Source: Eumeta japonica
Taxonomy: Eukaryota; Arthropoda; Insecta; Lepidoptera; Psychidae
Reading direction: 5' to 3'
Length of the DNA: 64,000 nt
Assembly (NCBI GenBank): GCA_005406025.1
Contig: BGZK01001400.1
Location: forward strand, 62,001-126,000
Shown here: positions 46,517 through 57,049 of the stretch, one piece after another
How positions within the stretch are numbered: position 1 is the stretch's first letter
How the letters are laid out: every line of letters begins with the position of its first letter
Notes under the pieces: generated by a model
Database searches by the model: none
Seen by the model: the letters and a program-made list of their open reading frames with translations, nothing else
What the model was told of the DNA's origin: nothing
Made by a program: the position numbers and the translations under genes

Positions 46517-47084
46517 ATTAGAAACTGTAATATCAAAAACATATATAAATTTACAACAAGGAACTTTCATTCAACTTTATTATGTATATTGCGTTCATCT
46601 GTTATTTAACATCAACATAAATTTTCGTGCAATGATTTTTATGACTTTCGTTACCATTTAATCTAACAAGAAAGGTATAACAGTGTTCACCAGACGCGGT
46701 TACAGCTTAAGTTTTTTTTGAGGGTGCACAGTCTCACAGTAATAAGCAAATTAGAATTTATTACCTACATAAGAAAAAAGAATCAATTTCATTTTTTCAA
46801 TTATGATACATGTGGACAAAAATGTCTATTTTTAGACTGAACGAAAAGTAGTGCACAAGAAATAAAAATGATTCAATAAATGTTATAGGTAGTTTATTTA
46901 GGTGTTACAGAATTTAAAAATTAAACTGATTTATAAATACCAAAATTAATGAAATGACAAATGCTTGAAATAGACATAAATTAGAGACCAAATACGTAAC
47001 AAATCGACCGTAGTGTCATTTATTAACGTTAATTAAAAACAAAAGTGGAGATATCGTTTTTCCAAGAAGTACAGGTGACATTTC
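46517..47084. other. Intergenic DNA with a possible mariner 5' scrap
   Basis: At 46630-46670 'ttcgtgcaatgatttttatga' encodes 'FRAMIFM', like the start of the mariner HTH at 21660, but only about 15 residues fit. The rest is AT-rich and unrecognised. Confidence 0.35.
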
Positions 47085-48190
47085 AGAGTTACATTTTTTC
47101 AAGTTTCTGCTATGAAAATTGAAGAACTTTAAAAAATTGAGAAGTTACTTTTTAGTCTGATTTTATAAAATCGAGTTTCGATTACATCTCGACGCTTCAT
47201 GGTCCTAGGAATCTATTTTGACCATGTTCCGAGTGATGTCTGTACGTCTGTGTGTGTGCGTGCGTGCGTGAATGGGTGTGTATGTAAACGTTTCATAACT
47301 TTTGAACGGATTAAGCGGTCGAAACCGGTTTGCAGCAATTGAAAGAAGTTCACTCAACTTAGACTGTGGAATCTTTAAATCATTCTGCCTAGTTGATTTT
47401 GATAAATTTCAAAAACGAAATTTTCAACAAATATAATTTTGAAATAACTTTTAAACTTTTTTATCGATTGATATCTAAATTGAATCAGAGCTGTTTACTA
47501 ACAAATGTCACAAAAATTTGTTGATTTGTTCAAAAGATATTGATAGAGAAAATTTTTCATTATTTTACTTTACAATATTCCTTAAACTATTCTACTAATA
47601 AATTCCAAAATCTTACCAGATATTTCGCTTATAAAGCAATGTTGATTGTTTCAAGCTGCATCGAAATCGGTTTTTCAAAAGACCTTCCAAAATTCTTATT
47701 GGATTGATGTCTATTATTGATCAACTTTCTTTGCTTATAAAAGTTCTTCGAATGCCGCAAAGCAGATCAAACATGAGGAACATGTTTGATAGATATTTCA
47801 GTCAAAATAGAAGAAAGAATTTAAATAATAGCGTCTTTTTAAATAAATGAAAATGTTTGAACTTGAAGAGCTGAAAACGTATTAATACAACATTTTTGAG
47901 CTCGAAGAGCCGAAAAACGACCAAAATTGATTTTTCGAGCTCAATTTCAATAATTTGCTAGGCATATCTCAAAAATGTGATGTACCAAATTGATTCAGAA
48001 ATGGTTTGTAAGATCAACCGTTTTTCGAATTATTGAGCTCAAAATCTTAAAAATGGTAATTCTTAGAGCTTTGCGACAACCATATTTTTGAATTCGAGGA
48101 GCTCAAAAATACATCTTTAAATATGATAGCGGGAAGTTTTACGTAGGGTCAACCATTTTACAATTTTTTTTTATGTGTAATGGTTTTAAC
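47085..48190 (+). repeat. 'gcgggaagttt' repeat family, longest copy
   Basis: Blocks in order: 'tttcgattacatctcgacgc', 'gagtgatgtctgtacgtctg', an imperfect (GT)n stretch, 'taaacgtttcataacttttg', later 'gagctcgaagagccgaaaa', and the end 'gatagcgggaagttttacgt' with a T-run. It is the same family and orientation as 25960-26640, here about 1.1 kb. No coding capacity is visible. Confidence 0.7.
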
Positions 48191-48409
48191 AGTAATATCT
48201 TCCTGGTCTCTGCCTCTGAGCTAGACTTTTGAAATTAACGTTTTTCGCACATTTTTTATTGTTTTAATACCTTCTTTTGATTTTCTTGTTTATTTACCTA
48301 TGTTTTTAAAATTTTTATAAATGGTCGATCTATAAAAAGATTGTCAATATCGATACTTGTTTAAAAGTGAGTGTGATTTTGAAAGGGATTGCAGCCCCCG
48401 CGGCCGCCC
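48191..48409. other. AT-rich spacer before mariner
   Basis: No feature recognised. The mariner's left terminal repeat should lie here or slightly upstream but I could not see it. Confidence 0.4.
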
Positions 48410-49413
48410 GCCGTCTGACTTCGGTCGGGCTTTCATGATGAAGCTCCACTCCTTGTCACTGCGTGTGACTGGCTTAACGAGTTGAAACGTAATCGCACTA
48501 ATGTGACTGAAGATCTGCGTGAGACACGTTTTTCTATGAAATGACGGCTGAAGGCAACATCAGTGCTGTGCATGATAAAGACTGACAAAAGAGTGACCTC
48601 CCAGCAGGTTCGGATAGGGTACAACATCAGTAGGAGTCAAGCGTATAAAGTCCTTCATAAGCACTTAGCGAGCGCCAAGTGTCTGATCAGACAAGTTCTG
48701 ATCAGAAAGCTTTATATTTAGTGGATACGTCATAATTTTACCGATGCTCAAAAACCCTGTCGTGTTAATTTCTACAACGTAATGATGCAAAAATTGCAGG
48801 TGGTGACTCAAATGCTGTAAACGACATGATTAAAGGTCATGAAAGCTGAATTTACTGTTACTATCTTGAAACCAAAATACAGTCTACTCAGTGGATGTTC
48901 TATTTCTAGAAGTAGCCTACTAAAGTAAAACCAGGTCGAAGCGTCGGAAAAAAGATGGTTGCCTCTTTATTTGGAATAACACGTTATTATGCAACAATCG
49001 TTTTAGAAGATAAAAAGGGTCACTGCAGACTGGTACACTAACAATTATTTGCCTCTTGTTTTGGAAAAAGTTCGGGAAAACAACCTTGCGTTAAGATTGT
49101 TCGTCATCTTGACATCGTCTGACCACATACTGCCAGACAAATAAATAACTATTTGGTATAGTTAGATATAGAAACACTGGCTCACCCGTCTTATAGCTCT
49201 GACTTCGTACCATTGGATTTTTATTTATTTTCTAAAATAAAAGATAAACGTCGAGGAAAGAGGTTTGCGGATGCCGAGGAAGTAGTGGCTGCATATGGAA
49301 AGGTCGTCGAAGCGACCCCTAAGTGCGAGTGGGCAAAGTGTTTCTCTCAGTGGCTCCATCAAATGCAGCTATGTATTTATCTCAATAGACATTATTTTGA
49401 AATACAATGATAG
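48410..49413 (+). pseudogene. mariner transposase, third locus, multiply frameshifted
   Basis: Pieces in all frames follow a moth mariner: 'LKRNRTNVTEDLRE'-like sequence near 48480-48530, 'GKKMVASLFGITRYYATIVL' near 48945, 'ADWYTNNYLPLVLEKVRE' near 49030, 'PHTARQINNYL' near 49130, and an intact C-terminal run 49213-49407 with 'PLDFYLFSKIKDKRRGKRFA' (third catalytic Asp kept) and 'VEATPKCEWAKCFSQWLHQM'. The block for the first catalytic Asp (TGDESW) is not recognisable. A right terminal repeat probably ends 'cagattgactcacg' just before TA at about 49477. The family differs from the 21.5-kb mariner. Confidence 0.85.
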
Positions 49414-49459
49414 TAAAAATAACTTGATAGTTTGCTAATTTTGTGATTTTCTAAAGATT

Positions 49460-49680
49460 TTCAGATTGACTCACGTAGTACCTAGAAAGTTGATCCAATC
49501 GATAAAGTCATCCCTATATTAGTATTTAGAAGTTGACCTAGTGGACTTGTAATAGTTATTAATCAAAAGAATTGGTCATTACAAATACCGAGCTCGTCGG
49601 TAAAACCCTCACCACTATAATATTTAGAAGTCTACCTTGTGTACTTGTGGCAGTTCTTAATCGATATAAAATGATTTTTT
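49460..49680 (+). repeat. 98-bp tandem repeat, right block
   Basis: 'ttattaatcaaaagaatt' at 49556 and 'ttcttaatcgatataa' at 49654 are again 98 bp apart, and the preceding partial unit (to 49555) aligns with the end of the unit at 46321. Sequence between corresponds to 'ggtcattacaaataccgagc' and 'ctcaccactataatatttag'. Confidence 0.75.
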
Positions 49681-51469
49681 AATTACAATAATTAATTTCC
49701 TTGATCAGAGAGATCTTCACTGTATCCGATGGATTTGAGAAAATGAGGGGGCGTGGATAAATCAAACGAGTTCTTACATTCAATTATTTATTAGGGTACA
49801 GTAGGTATTCATAATTTTCAAATTACTTCTAAGCTGATCCTCAAACTGTATTACTAGCGATAGCGCAGTATCTCTTGGATGTAACGCATCGTTATAACTG
49901 CTTAGGCTTTTAAAGAACCATAAGAAGATGTAACATCTTCCGATAATGCCGTATTCTGTAAAAGATCTTACTTAGTATTTTAAAATCTGGCCTAATTCAG
50001 CCTGTGTATGTCGCTTAAAAAAACAAAAATGAATTCTCATAGGTAATACGTATGCATCCTCGAATTTACAAAGTAATCTTATGCATAAAGCAAAATGTGT
50101 TTAGAAACATTTTTATTTTGCTATTTAGATATACAATATAAGAAAATCTATAACAATTCGCTACATTGTTAACGACGCACTGTCTTATGATATTTATAGA
50201 GGTAAAATATTTTTTTTCTAAATGACCTAATACACTAGAAACAAACGAGGTAGAGTCTGGAGACGAGAACATTTCGCAGCCGCTTGCCGTCGCCAACGTC
50301 ACATACAAAAAGATACAACGACAGTGTCCGTCGACTCCGAATATCACAATACTTGTCTCTAGTGCATTTGAGCATCGAGCGCGTTTGCGCGTGCGCATCG
50401 AGTTCTACTATATAAGTACGTGTACACAAAATGTATAAACGTCATAAAATGGTCACAAGTTAATGACGCGAGCTCAACATTTTCTCTCGCACCGTTCTCT
50501 ATGTAGGCAAAATTGCTTTTATTTTATGTGGAATTAAACTGCCTTCGAAGTGACAGCGCCTCCGTGAGCGATATATTTTATAAGGAATTCATTTCTATGA
50601 GCGACAAGAACGCCCTCGATTTAGTTGAAAAGGTAGCAGCGGGTGTCGGTTGGCCTATCGAATACCGCCTTACAACTTGACCGGAAGCGGGACGATCCTT
50701 TGGCCAAACGACACGAGTGTCTTGCGAGTAAAACGTCTTAAAAACCGATACCTAGTTTGTCTGTTACATTATTACAAGGATAATAACATGTCACAGGTTT
50801 AACATTTCTTAGAGACTAAAAAGAAAAACGGCAATACGTTAAGACAGTTCTATTAAGTTCAACCCAAATCTTGTTCCCGGTTTTGTTACTTTATTACACT
50901 TTTAGGCGTTCTAAAAACGCCGAGAAACGGTAAATATGATAATTTCAAAATAAAGTTTAACCCCTTTTTTTTGTGATAAGAACTACAATAATACCTACTA
51001 ATATTTGGATCGTCACGAGACATAAGGTAATCATATCGATCCATATATATACTCGAAGTTTGCAATTTACCACAAAAGCACAGCGGCAGGAAAAAGTTTA
51101 CCTTTTAAAGGCTTCGAGCGGCGGCGCGGCCTCGGCCGAGGCGGGGCCGTGCGCTCCTTCACGCGAGTAGAAACAGAAGGTCCTTTATAATCTACATAGT
51201 GCTTATTTAGGTTTCCTTTTGGGTCTGACGATGCTAACGGGTACTTTATGTGACGTTATATCTACAGGAAAAATGGAGCATACTATGTATAGCTTATGAG
51301 GAATACGGTTTTATATTATATAATCTAAATTATTTTTTTATAAAATTTCACTTATTACAGAATTTGTGGATTTCAAACTTCATTTGTCTCCACAATTCTT
51401 TCAAATACTCCACTCATCGCGATGTCGCGCAGCTTATTATCAAAGGTTACCTACTCTCCGGTACCTCTA
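49681..51469. other. Intergenic DNA, single-copy in character
   Basis: No gene recognised. 50240-50420 and 50480-50720 have mixed composition without repeats. A 110-codon minus-strand open frame (50066-50398) and the 64-codon frame overlapping it have no known domain. A small GC block lies near 51110-51160 ('gcggcggcgcggcctcggcc'). Confidence 0.4.
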
Positions 51470-51700
51470 TTTGATATAACATTATGGATGATGACGTTGG
51501 CAACTAACGTCTGATTGCCAACATAGTCAGCGACTATTTAACAACACCTATCCTGTAGATCGCCGGTCGGTCTTGTAGTGCAGCGCAGACCGATCATCGA
51601 TCTAAATCTAATTCATATATTCAAAAATAAAACCAGAATTATAATTCATTAGTTTTATCAGATAAAATATTTATTTTATAGAACTGGCGCGTAAAGTCGG
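51470..51700 (+). mobile_element. Probable gypsy-type LTR with primer-binding-site remnant
   Basis: Plus-strand features in LTR order: 'gttggcaac...gttgcc'-type inverted words near 51495-51525, a TATA-like 'ctatttaac' (about 51534), a GC-rich leader ('cgccggtcggtcttgtagtg'), an AATAAA poly(A) signal (about 51628), and then 'aactggcgcgtaaagtcggt' near 51680. The last resembles the 'tggcgcagtcggta' primer-binding site that follows the 5' LTR in many Ty3/gypsy elements. No gag or pol follows, so this is an LTR-plus-leader remnant. Exact ends are uncertain. Confidence 0.45.
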
Positions 51701-54700
51701 TCGTAGACCAAGTTACAAAAATAAAGTTTCCGATGAACGATCATCCTTGTATAACGAGAACGTCCACATCTATAAGCTAGGAGCTATCTTCACAGTAACA
51801 AAATGTCCATTGTACTCAGTTCATTTAGTTCACTGATCATTGAAAAGTTGCACGTGTGTAGAGATGTGTTTTACGTAGTCGCTTTGATATGTAGACTCGT
51901 ACGGCTATCGACTACATATATCATATGTATGGAAGATTGCTTTCGTTGATGACATACTCAAAATATGCACAATTCTCTTCGGAGGTATTGGACCGAAATT
52001 GATTGCCGAACAATTTATAGAAAAGTCACTCAAAGCCCATCAAAAAGTTTAAAATTCATACCGAAATATTCTCTGTACGTGATATTTTGGAGTTAGACGG
52101 ATTTTATTGATATTTTTACGGTCCCTAGAGACGTTTTTACGTTTCAAATAAAAAAATATACCTATGTTAGATTAGAGAGAGAAGCTGCCGGCACGACGCG
52201 GATTACGTCAGTATTTTTCATGTTTATTAAATTAGTTTTAGATACGTTACTTATGATTTTTGATAACGTGTATGAAGTTTGATTTTAATATTTGAAACAT
52301 TTGATTAGAAAATAATATAGAACTTCTCAAACGGAACCCTGTGCGTTTGCGCACCGACAGAACGTCAGGAAATATTCCTTACTCACACCTGACTTATAAT
52401 ATAAATCTTTATAAAATCAACTCGACACTTACGACTACCTAACATTGCTTGAATACACGAAACTCTACAGTTTTATCGTACAATTTTTACAGTTTTTCCC
52501 AGTAACGGTACGAGAGAGCCCCCTCCGCGCGGGCCGTGCCCGACGTCTCGGGCGTCCCCTGAACTTGAAAACGCGCGAGGCGAAAACGAGTCAAGCAGAG
52601 CTCGCGAGTCAATCGGCATACGTCGGGCGACCTGCCGCTTACAAGCTCAGAAGCGGCAGTAGGTGTCGCGCCGCGCGCTCGCGGGCCTCGACCGCCACTC
52701 GGCTAGTTCGTTACGGCTAAATCGGCGAGTACACACCTCTAAGACTAACACCAAACACGGCAAAACAACAGCGCCCTTTCGGCAACGCTCACAAATCAAC
52801 GTACGCGATCTCGTCTACGCTACGTAATACACTCCTACGAACGCTTCGGCTGAACATATTTACAATTATATCGTCGCCTCGTTACAGTACAAATATATAG
52901 TTGAAAATTTTTATAAAACAGTGAACCGCCGTTCACGTTCGATGTCTAATCTCATGTATAAAGTTATACCGATTACATAGAGGTTTCACTTTAATATTTG
53001 TCCCTGTAAAAAATTATGTATATAAAAAAATCGATAGCGTTTTTTTTTTTTTATTTCGCTTGAGAAGAAGCGATAATTTGATAGCAGAGACCGTTACGAC
53101 AATAAGTGTCTATTTTCCTATTTTACATTTCTTTACATTAAAATTTTTGTATTCAGCACATTACAAGGGAAAATAAAATTGTTACAATTGTACACATACT
53201 AAATGTAAGTTCGTCATTATTTTAGCCAAGGGTGTACAAAAATAGCAGAATTTAAAATCCCAAAATTTAATATCACACAAGTAATTCTCCTTTAGAAGGA
53301 AGTGGCGCACAGCATCAGTCTTGCAAGCGTCGGCACTGTCAGTGTCTCTTTAAACGTGTCACCATTTCGTGTAAGCTGATCGATATCCTTAAATCGTAAT
53401 GTAGAAAATCTTAGGCACGAAAACATAAAAGCCGAACAAACTTTCTACAGCCGAAGACACCGCCCGACAGAAGAAACGAGAGCCCTTCGGCGTTATCGTT
53501 TACAAATTGGGTACGAATATTTTTTCGGCTGATACATTTACACGAAAACGATTAATACAATTTTACAGCAGGTGCCGTTATCCTAGACACGGCTACACAT
53601 CCATAATACGTTATCCTACGGTAAATATATAGTATAATTCGTATTTGTGCTCTGCCAACGGCTATCGACGCGCCATCCCGCGGCGCTGTCGGAAAGAAAT
53701 CGGACAAGCTAAAGCTGCCTGCTGCCGACAACTATCTTTTCAGAATAACTCGAATACATCAATACTTCCGTTTTTTCTAGGAATGTATTACCATATTATT
53801 TCGATTTTCCTATTCCTAATAACAACTATATCTTTACGTTATTTAAAGTTGTTTTGACACCAAATCCCTTAATGAAAAGTGAATCAATAATAATGAGTTC
53901 AAACAATGTCGGTATTTACTCACCCACATACACATTACAAGGCATTTAACGTACCACAAGAACATCAAAAGAAAAAAAAAACGTAGGACATTTTAATGCG
54001 CTTTAAGACTTCTCGAATTTATTTACACAATTAACTAGATAAGTACATAAATTGAGACTGAGGCATCGTTACATTACAGGTTTTTACGCTAAAATTCTTT
54101 TAAGTATTGCTCCAGATAACTTCTTATATACAATTTAAAGAATTCGAAGTAAACCTATTATTCTTCCATTCGCTATGAATATGTGTAAGGGTGTATACGC
54201 ACATGCCACCACGCACGTACGGTATATAGATACATATATCAACAATTACAAAATAGTGTCGCTTTTACTTTATTTTGTACTGATACCTTACGAATTAGTC
54301 GCACTACAACCCTATTCTATAATATCTTTCGAGATCGTATCGTATATGTATACAATTACATGAATTTAGAAGTAGTCAATGCTTACAGACACGATCGGGA
54401 TACGATCATTAAGACCGTACATTGAAAACAATGTGTGGGGCTTGTAAACAATAATAAGTGAATATCGCTTATTCTCCACCCGATTAAAAATATGTTTTCA
54501 ATGGGAATATTATAATAGAGTCACAGAAGAAAACGATTGAAGCTCGTCAATTCAAACTAAGGCGATCATTGCAAGTTCCCGGAGTATTTACTAAAGGAGA
54601 AATTTCTGCTAAGGAAAGAAATGTACGGCGGCGACAGCCCCGATGGACGTACAGGGCCACGGGTACTACGAGTATAACGCTTATCGTTAACGCGTAGCAA

Positions 54701-54701
54701 A
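51701..54701. other. Intergenic DNA downstream of the receptor gene; GC block 52500-52720
   Basis: No gene recognised. The GC-rich block at 52500-52720 supports a 91-codon plus-strand frame that looks compositional. A T-rich run lies at 53041-53052. The receptor's 3' UTR could extend into this region on the minus strand. Confidence 0.4.
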
Positions 54702-54958
54702 TTTATTTAAAATCTTTTATACTTCGAGAAGTTAGACTATTAATATTTTGTGCATGCTGTGCGTGTCTCTTCTGTTCACTACTATTATTATCGGTGTAAA
54801 AATAAAATCTGTTAAAAGGTCTGCAACGCGGGCGCGGCGCCGGGGCGCCGGGGCGCCGGGCCGCTGCGGGCTCGTGCCGGCCCCTGGGGACCGCGGGCGC
54901 GCCGCGCGACCTGGAGCGAGTCCGCTCGAGCGAGTGCCTGGCCGGGGCGGCCGCGGGC
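54702..54958 (-). terminator. Candidate 3' UTR of the receptor gene, ending at AATAAA
   Basis: Minus-strand sequence after the receptor stop codon. It starts GC-rich with repeated 'ggggcgcc' (54840-54865) and ends at the first canonical poly(A) signal, AATAAA (plus-strand tttatt at 54702-54707), about 250 nt past the stop. Usage of this signal is inferred. A 134-codon minus-strand frame at 54732-55136 is an out-of-frame shadow driven by this GC-rich stretch. Confidence 0.4.
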
Positions 54959-55737
54959 CTACACGCCCGTGTGGTTGAAGATGAACGAGACGGCGTTCTT
55001 GTCGAGCGCGATGGGCGGCGAGCGGCGCGTCATCGACTGGTGGTTGTTGTTGTTGTGGTAGTGCGAGGACTTGCGCGTCGACGTGCTGGACGACTGCAGC
55101 GCGATGGTCTCGTAGTAGCGCAGCCGGCCGCAGCACTTGCGACTCTTCACGATCGCGACGAAGCCTTTGCGATACTTCTTGTTGAAGAAAGCGTACAATA
55201 TCGGATTAATGCATGAGTTGGAGGCACCCAGCCACTGCGCCAACGGCGTTACCACCGGGATCACTTTCTCCTCCCATTTTTGGATGTCGTCGCCGAGCTT
55301 GATCCTCGCAAAAATCAGATACAATGGAAACCACGACAGCGCGAAAAGGATTACCACCGCTACCAGCATCTTGACAACTTTCACTTTGGATTTCTGTTGC
55401 ATGCGTTCCATCTGCGCGTCTTTGGTATCGGTGGGAATGTCACGCCGCCATACTTTGATCCAAATCAGAATGTAACAGATCGTAATGAGCAGCATGGGCA
55501 GGATGTAACAAAAAAATGAGGTTTCCGATTACGAAATATAGAATTTCGCTCAGATGATTCGGCCACACGTCGAGGCAGAGTAGCACGTGTGGAGAATCTT
55601 CAAACACGATGACCAAGTCGAAGAAGACGACCCACGGCGCCGTCACCACGATAGCGAACAGCCAAATGAACACGATCATCATGCGCGCTCGTCGCTTGGT
55701 GATTTGACACTTCAGCGGCCACCAAATCGCAAGGAAT
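54959..55737 (-). CDS. Neuropeptide GPCR last exon (probable trissin receptor-like), with a frameshift
   Basis: Last coding exon of a rhodopsin-family (class A) neuropeptide receptor, about 258 codons. The acceptor 'tgtccttgttccag' lies just upstream (AG at 55738-55739), splitting the Arg codon of the DRF motif ('[11 protein letters not shown]'), a common intron site in this family. In order: TM4 ('[18 protein letters not shown]'), the ECL2 Cys in 'LLCLDVWP', TM5 ending '[13 protein letters not shown]', a charged ICL3, TM6 with 'ALSWFP', TM7 with '[12 protein letters not shown]' (the NPxxY motif), a 'KCCG' probable palmitoylation site and a Ser/Asn-rich tail ending 'HTGV', which fits a class I PDZ ligand. 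The stop is TAG at 54959-54961. An A-run at 55511-55517 has one base too many, so the frame breaks in TM5 (between 'GNLI' and 'CYILP'). The trissin-receptor call is from remembered similarity; other insect orphan or orexin-like receptors are possible. The first exons are not found. Confidence 0.9.
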
Positions 55738-56289
55738 CTGGAACAAGGACATATCGTCTGTTAGTTCAAATCTATTATAAGAAAAAACATAAAATTAAGG
55801 ATATCTGACTAACTTGTTTGACTTAAGTACCGCACTTATTTTGTTCACATGTGACATGAATTTCGTAATCTGATGGAATATCTTTTAGCTTTTTAAATGG
55901 GAAAGGCAATTTAAGTTAAAATTCAACCAATTAACAGTAATATTCAAACTAATGTACAAAACAGAAAAGTTCAAATCTTTCCTGAAAATAATAATATTGT
56001 ATTTAAAGCTAAAAGTTTTGGGAAATTCTTCAGCGATTGAAAGTCAAAGATCCATTTTCACTTTTGCTTGCAGAGAGAATTAAAGTGAGATATTTGTAAA
56101 GCTAATTCTATTTTGTTACCTTAGCAAAATCGTTAAACCTTTTACAAATTTTAATGATTTTTTCTAACTAGTAGTAAAAAGAAACTAGTAGTGGTTGCGA
56201 ATATTTCGAGATTCATTAAGAATACTTTTAAAGTGAGAGACATGTTTGAGATGTTATGTATTTTCTTTGGACATACTGTTCTGTGATTG
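55738..56289 (-). other. Receptor gene intron, proximal part
   Basis: Minus-strand sequence directly upstream of the acceptor. It is AT-rich and carries no recognised exon or repeat. The open frame on the plus strand at 55587-55808 is an antisense shadow of the exon. Confidence 0.55.
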
Positions 56290-56355
56290 TATGATTATAA
56301 ATATTAGTTGTTCACACAATGACTGTTGTGTGAACAATTACTGTTTATAATCATA
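56290..56355. ncRNA. 66-nt hairpin, candidate pre-miRNA or small foldback
   Basis: Arms at 56290-56319 and 56326-56355 pair over 30 positions with three mismatches clustered in the middle (56302-56307 against 56338-56343). The outer block is 'atgattataaa' and the inner block 'ttgttcacacaa'. The loop is 6 nt. Size and bulged stem resemble an insect pre-miRNA, although the loop is small. It lies in the presumed intron, 550 bp upstream of the receptor exon. A tiny palindromic MITE is the main alternative. Confidence 0.35.
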
Positions 56356-57049
56356 GCTATTATTGACCTACAACTCGACCGCATGGCCTAAGGTTGTCGT
56401 GTTTATTGCAATTATTGCATAATTTTGGATTTTGTTTTATTTTAACATCTTTTTTGTTTGAAATGATTTCTTATAACAAAAAAAGCATATCCGTCTCTAT
56501 GACTCAAACTATTTATCTGGCAAGTTTTATAAAAATTTATTATTTTTTATTAAAAATTAGTTAATTTTCCATTGCTTTGGATGTGATCCACTAATAGATT
56601 ATAAAGATATAATTGAAATCGATGAAAAGGTTTTTCATGTTGACACAGAAAAACCAATTAGATGTATTGCTAAAAGAATAGAATAGAAGTTGAAAAGAAT
56701 AGTCCTTAAATGCTTACTTATGTAAAAGAGTTAACTTGTTACGATTTAATTTATTTTTCTCGTATACTAATGTTAATAAGAAAAAAAAGGTTATTTAAAG
56801 TATAAAATGTGTAAGAAACCTGCTTGCCACAAAATTTATAGTCAGTCATAAGCACGTATGGCAAGGACGAAAATAATGCTAATTCTATCTTTAAAGAGAC
56901 TAGAAAGTATCTCGCCAACACGGGGGTACAAAGTCTGTGAGAGTCACTGACTCTGAGACAAAGGCACAAAAGAAAAAAAGAAAAAGTATATTTTAAAAAT
57001 GTGTAATAAGTAACTATTAACACTTTTATTTAAGTTTCAACAATATGTA
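56356..57049. other. AT-rich DNA, presumed intron
   Basis: No exon, repeat or element recognised. A 90-codon minus-strand open frame (56751-57023) is hydrophobic, but it does not match any GPCR segment and looks compositional. Confidence 0.4.

Noticed and set aside
46321..49680. CRISPR array, because of the regular 98-bp spacing
   Set aside because: The repeat unit is the whole 98 bp with no unique spacers, in an animal genome; it is a satellite.
54732..55136. 134-codon Arg/Pro-rich minus-strand open frame
   Set aside because: It overlaps the end of the receptor exon in another frame, and its length comes from GC-rich sequence.
55137..55519. Plus-strand open frames over the receptor exon
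   Set aside because: Antisense shadows of TM5-TM7, which have clear GPCR motifs on the minus strand.
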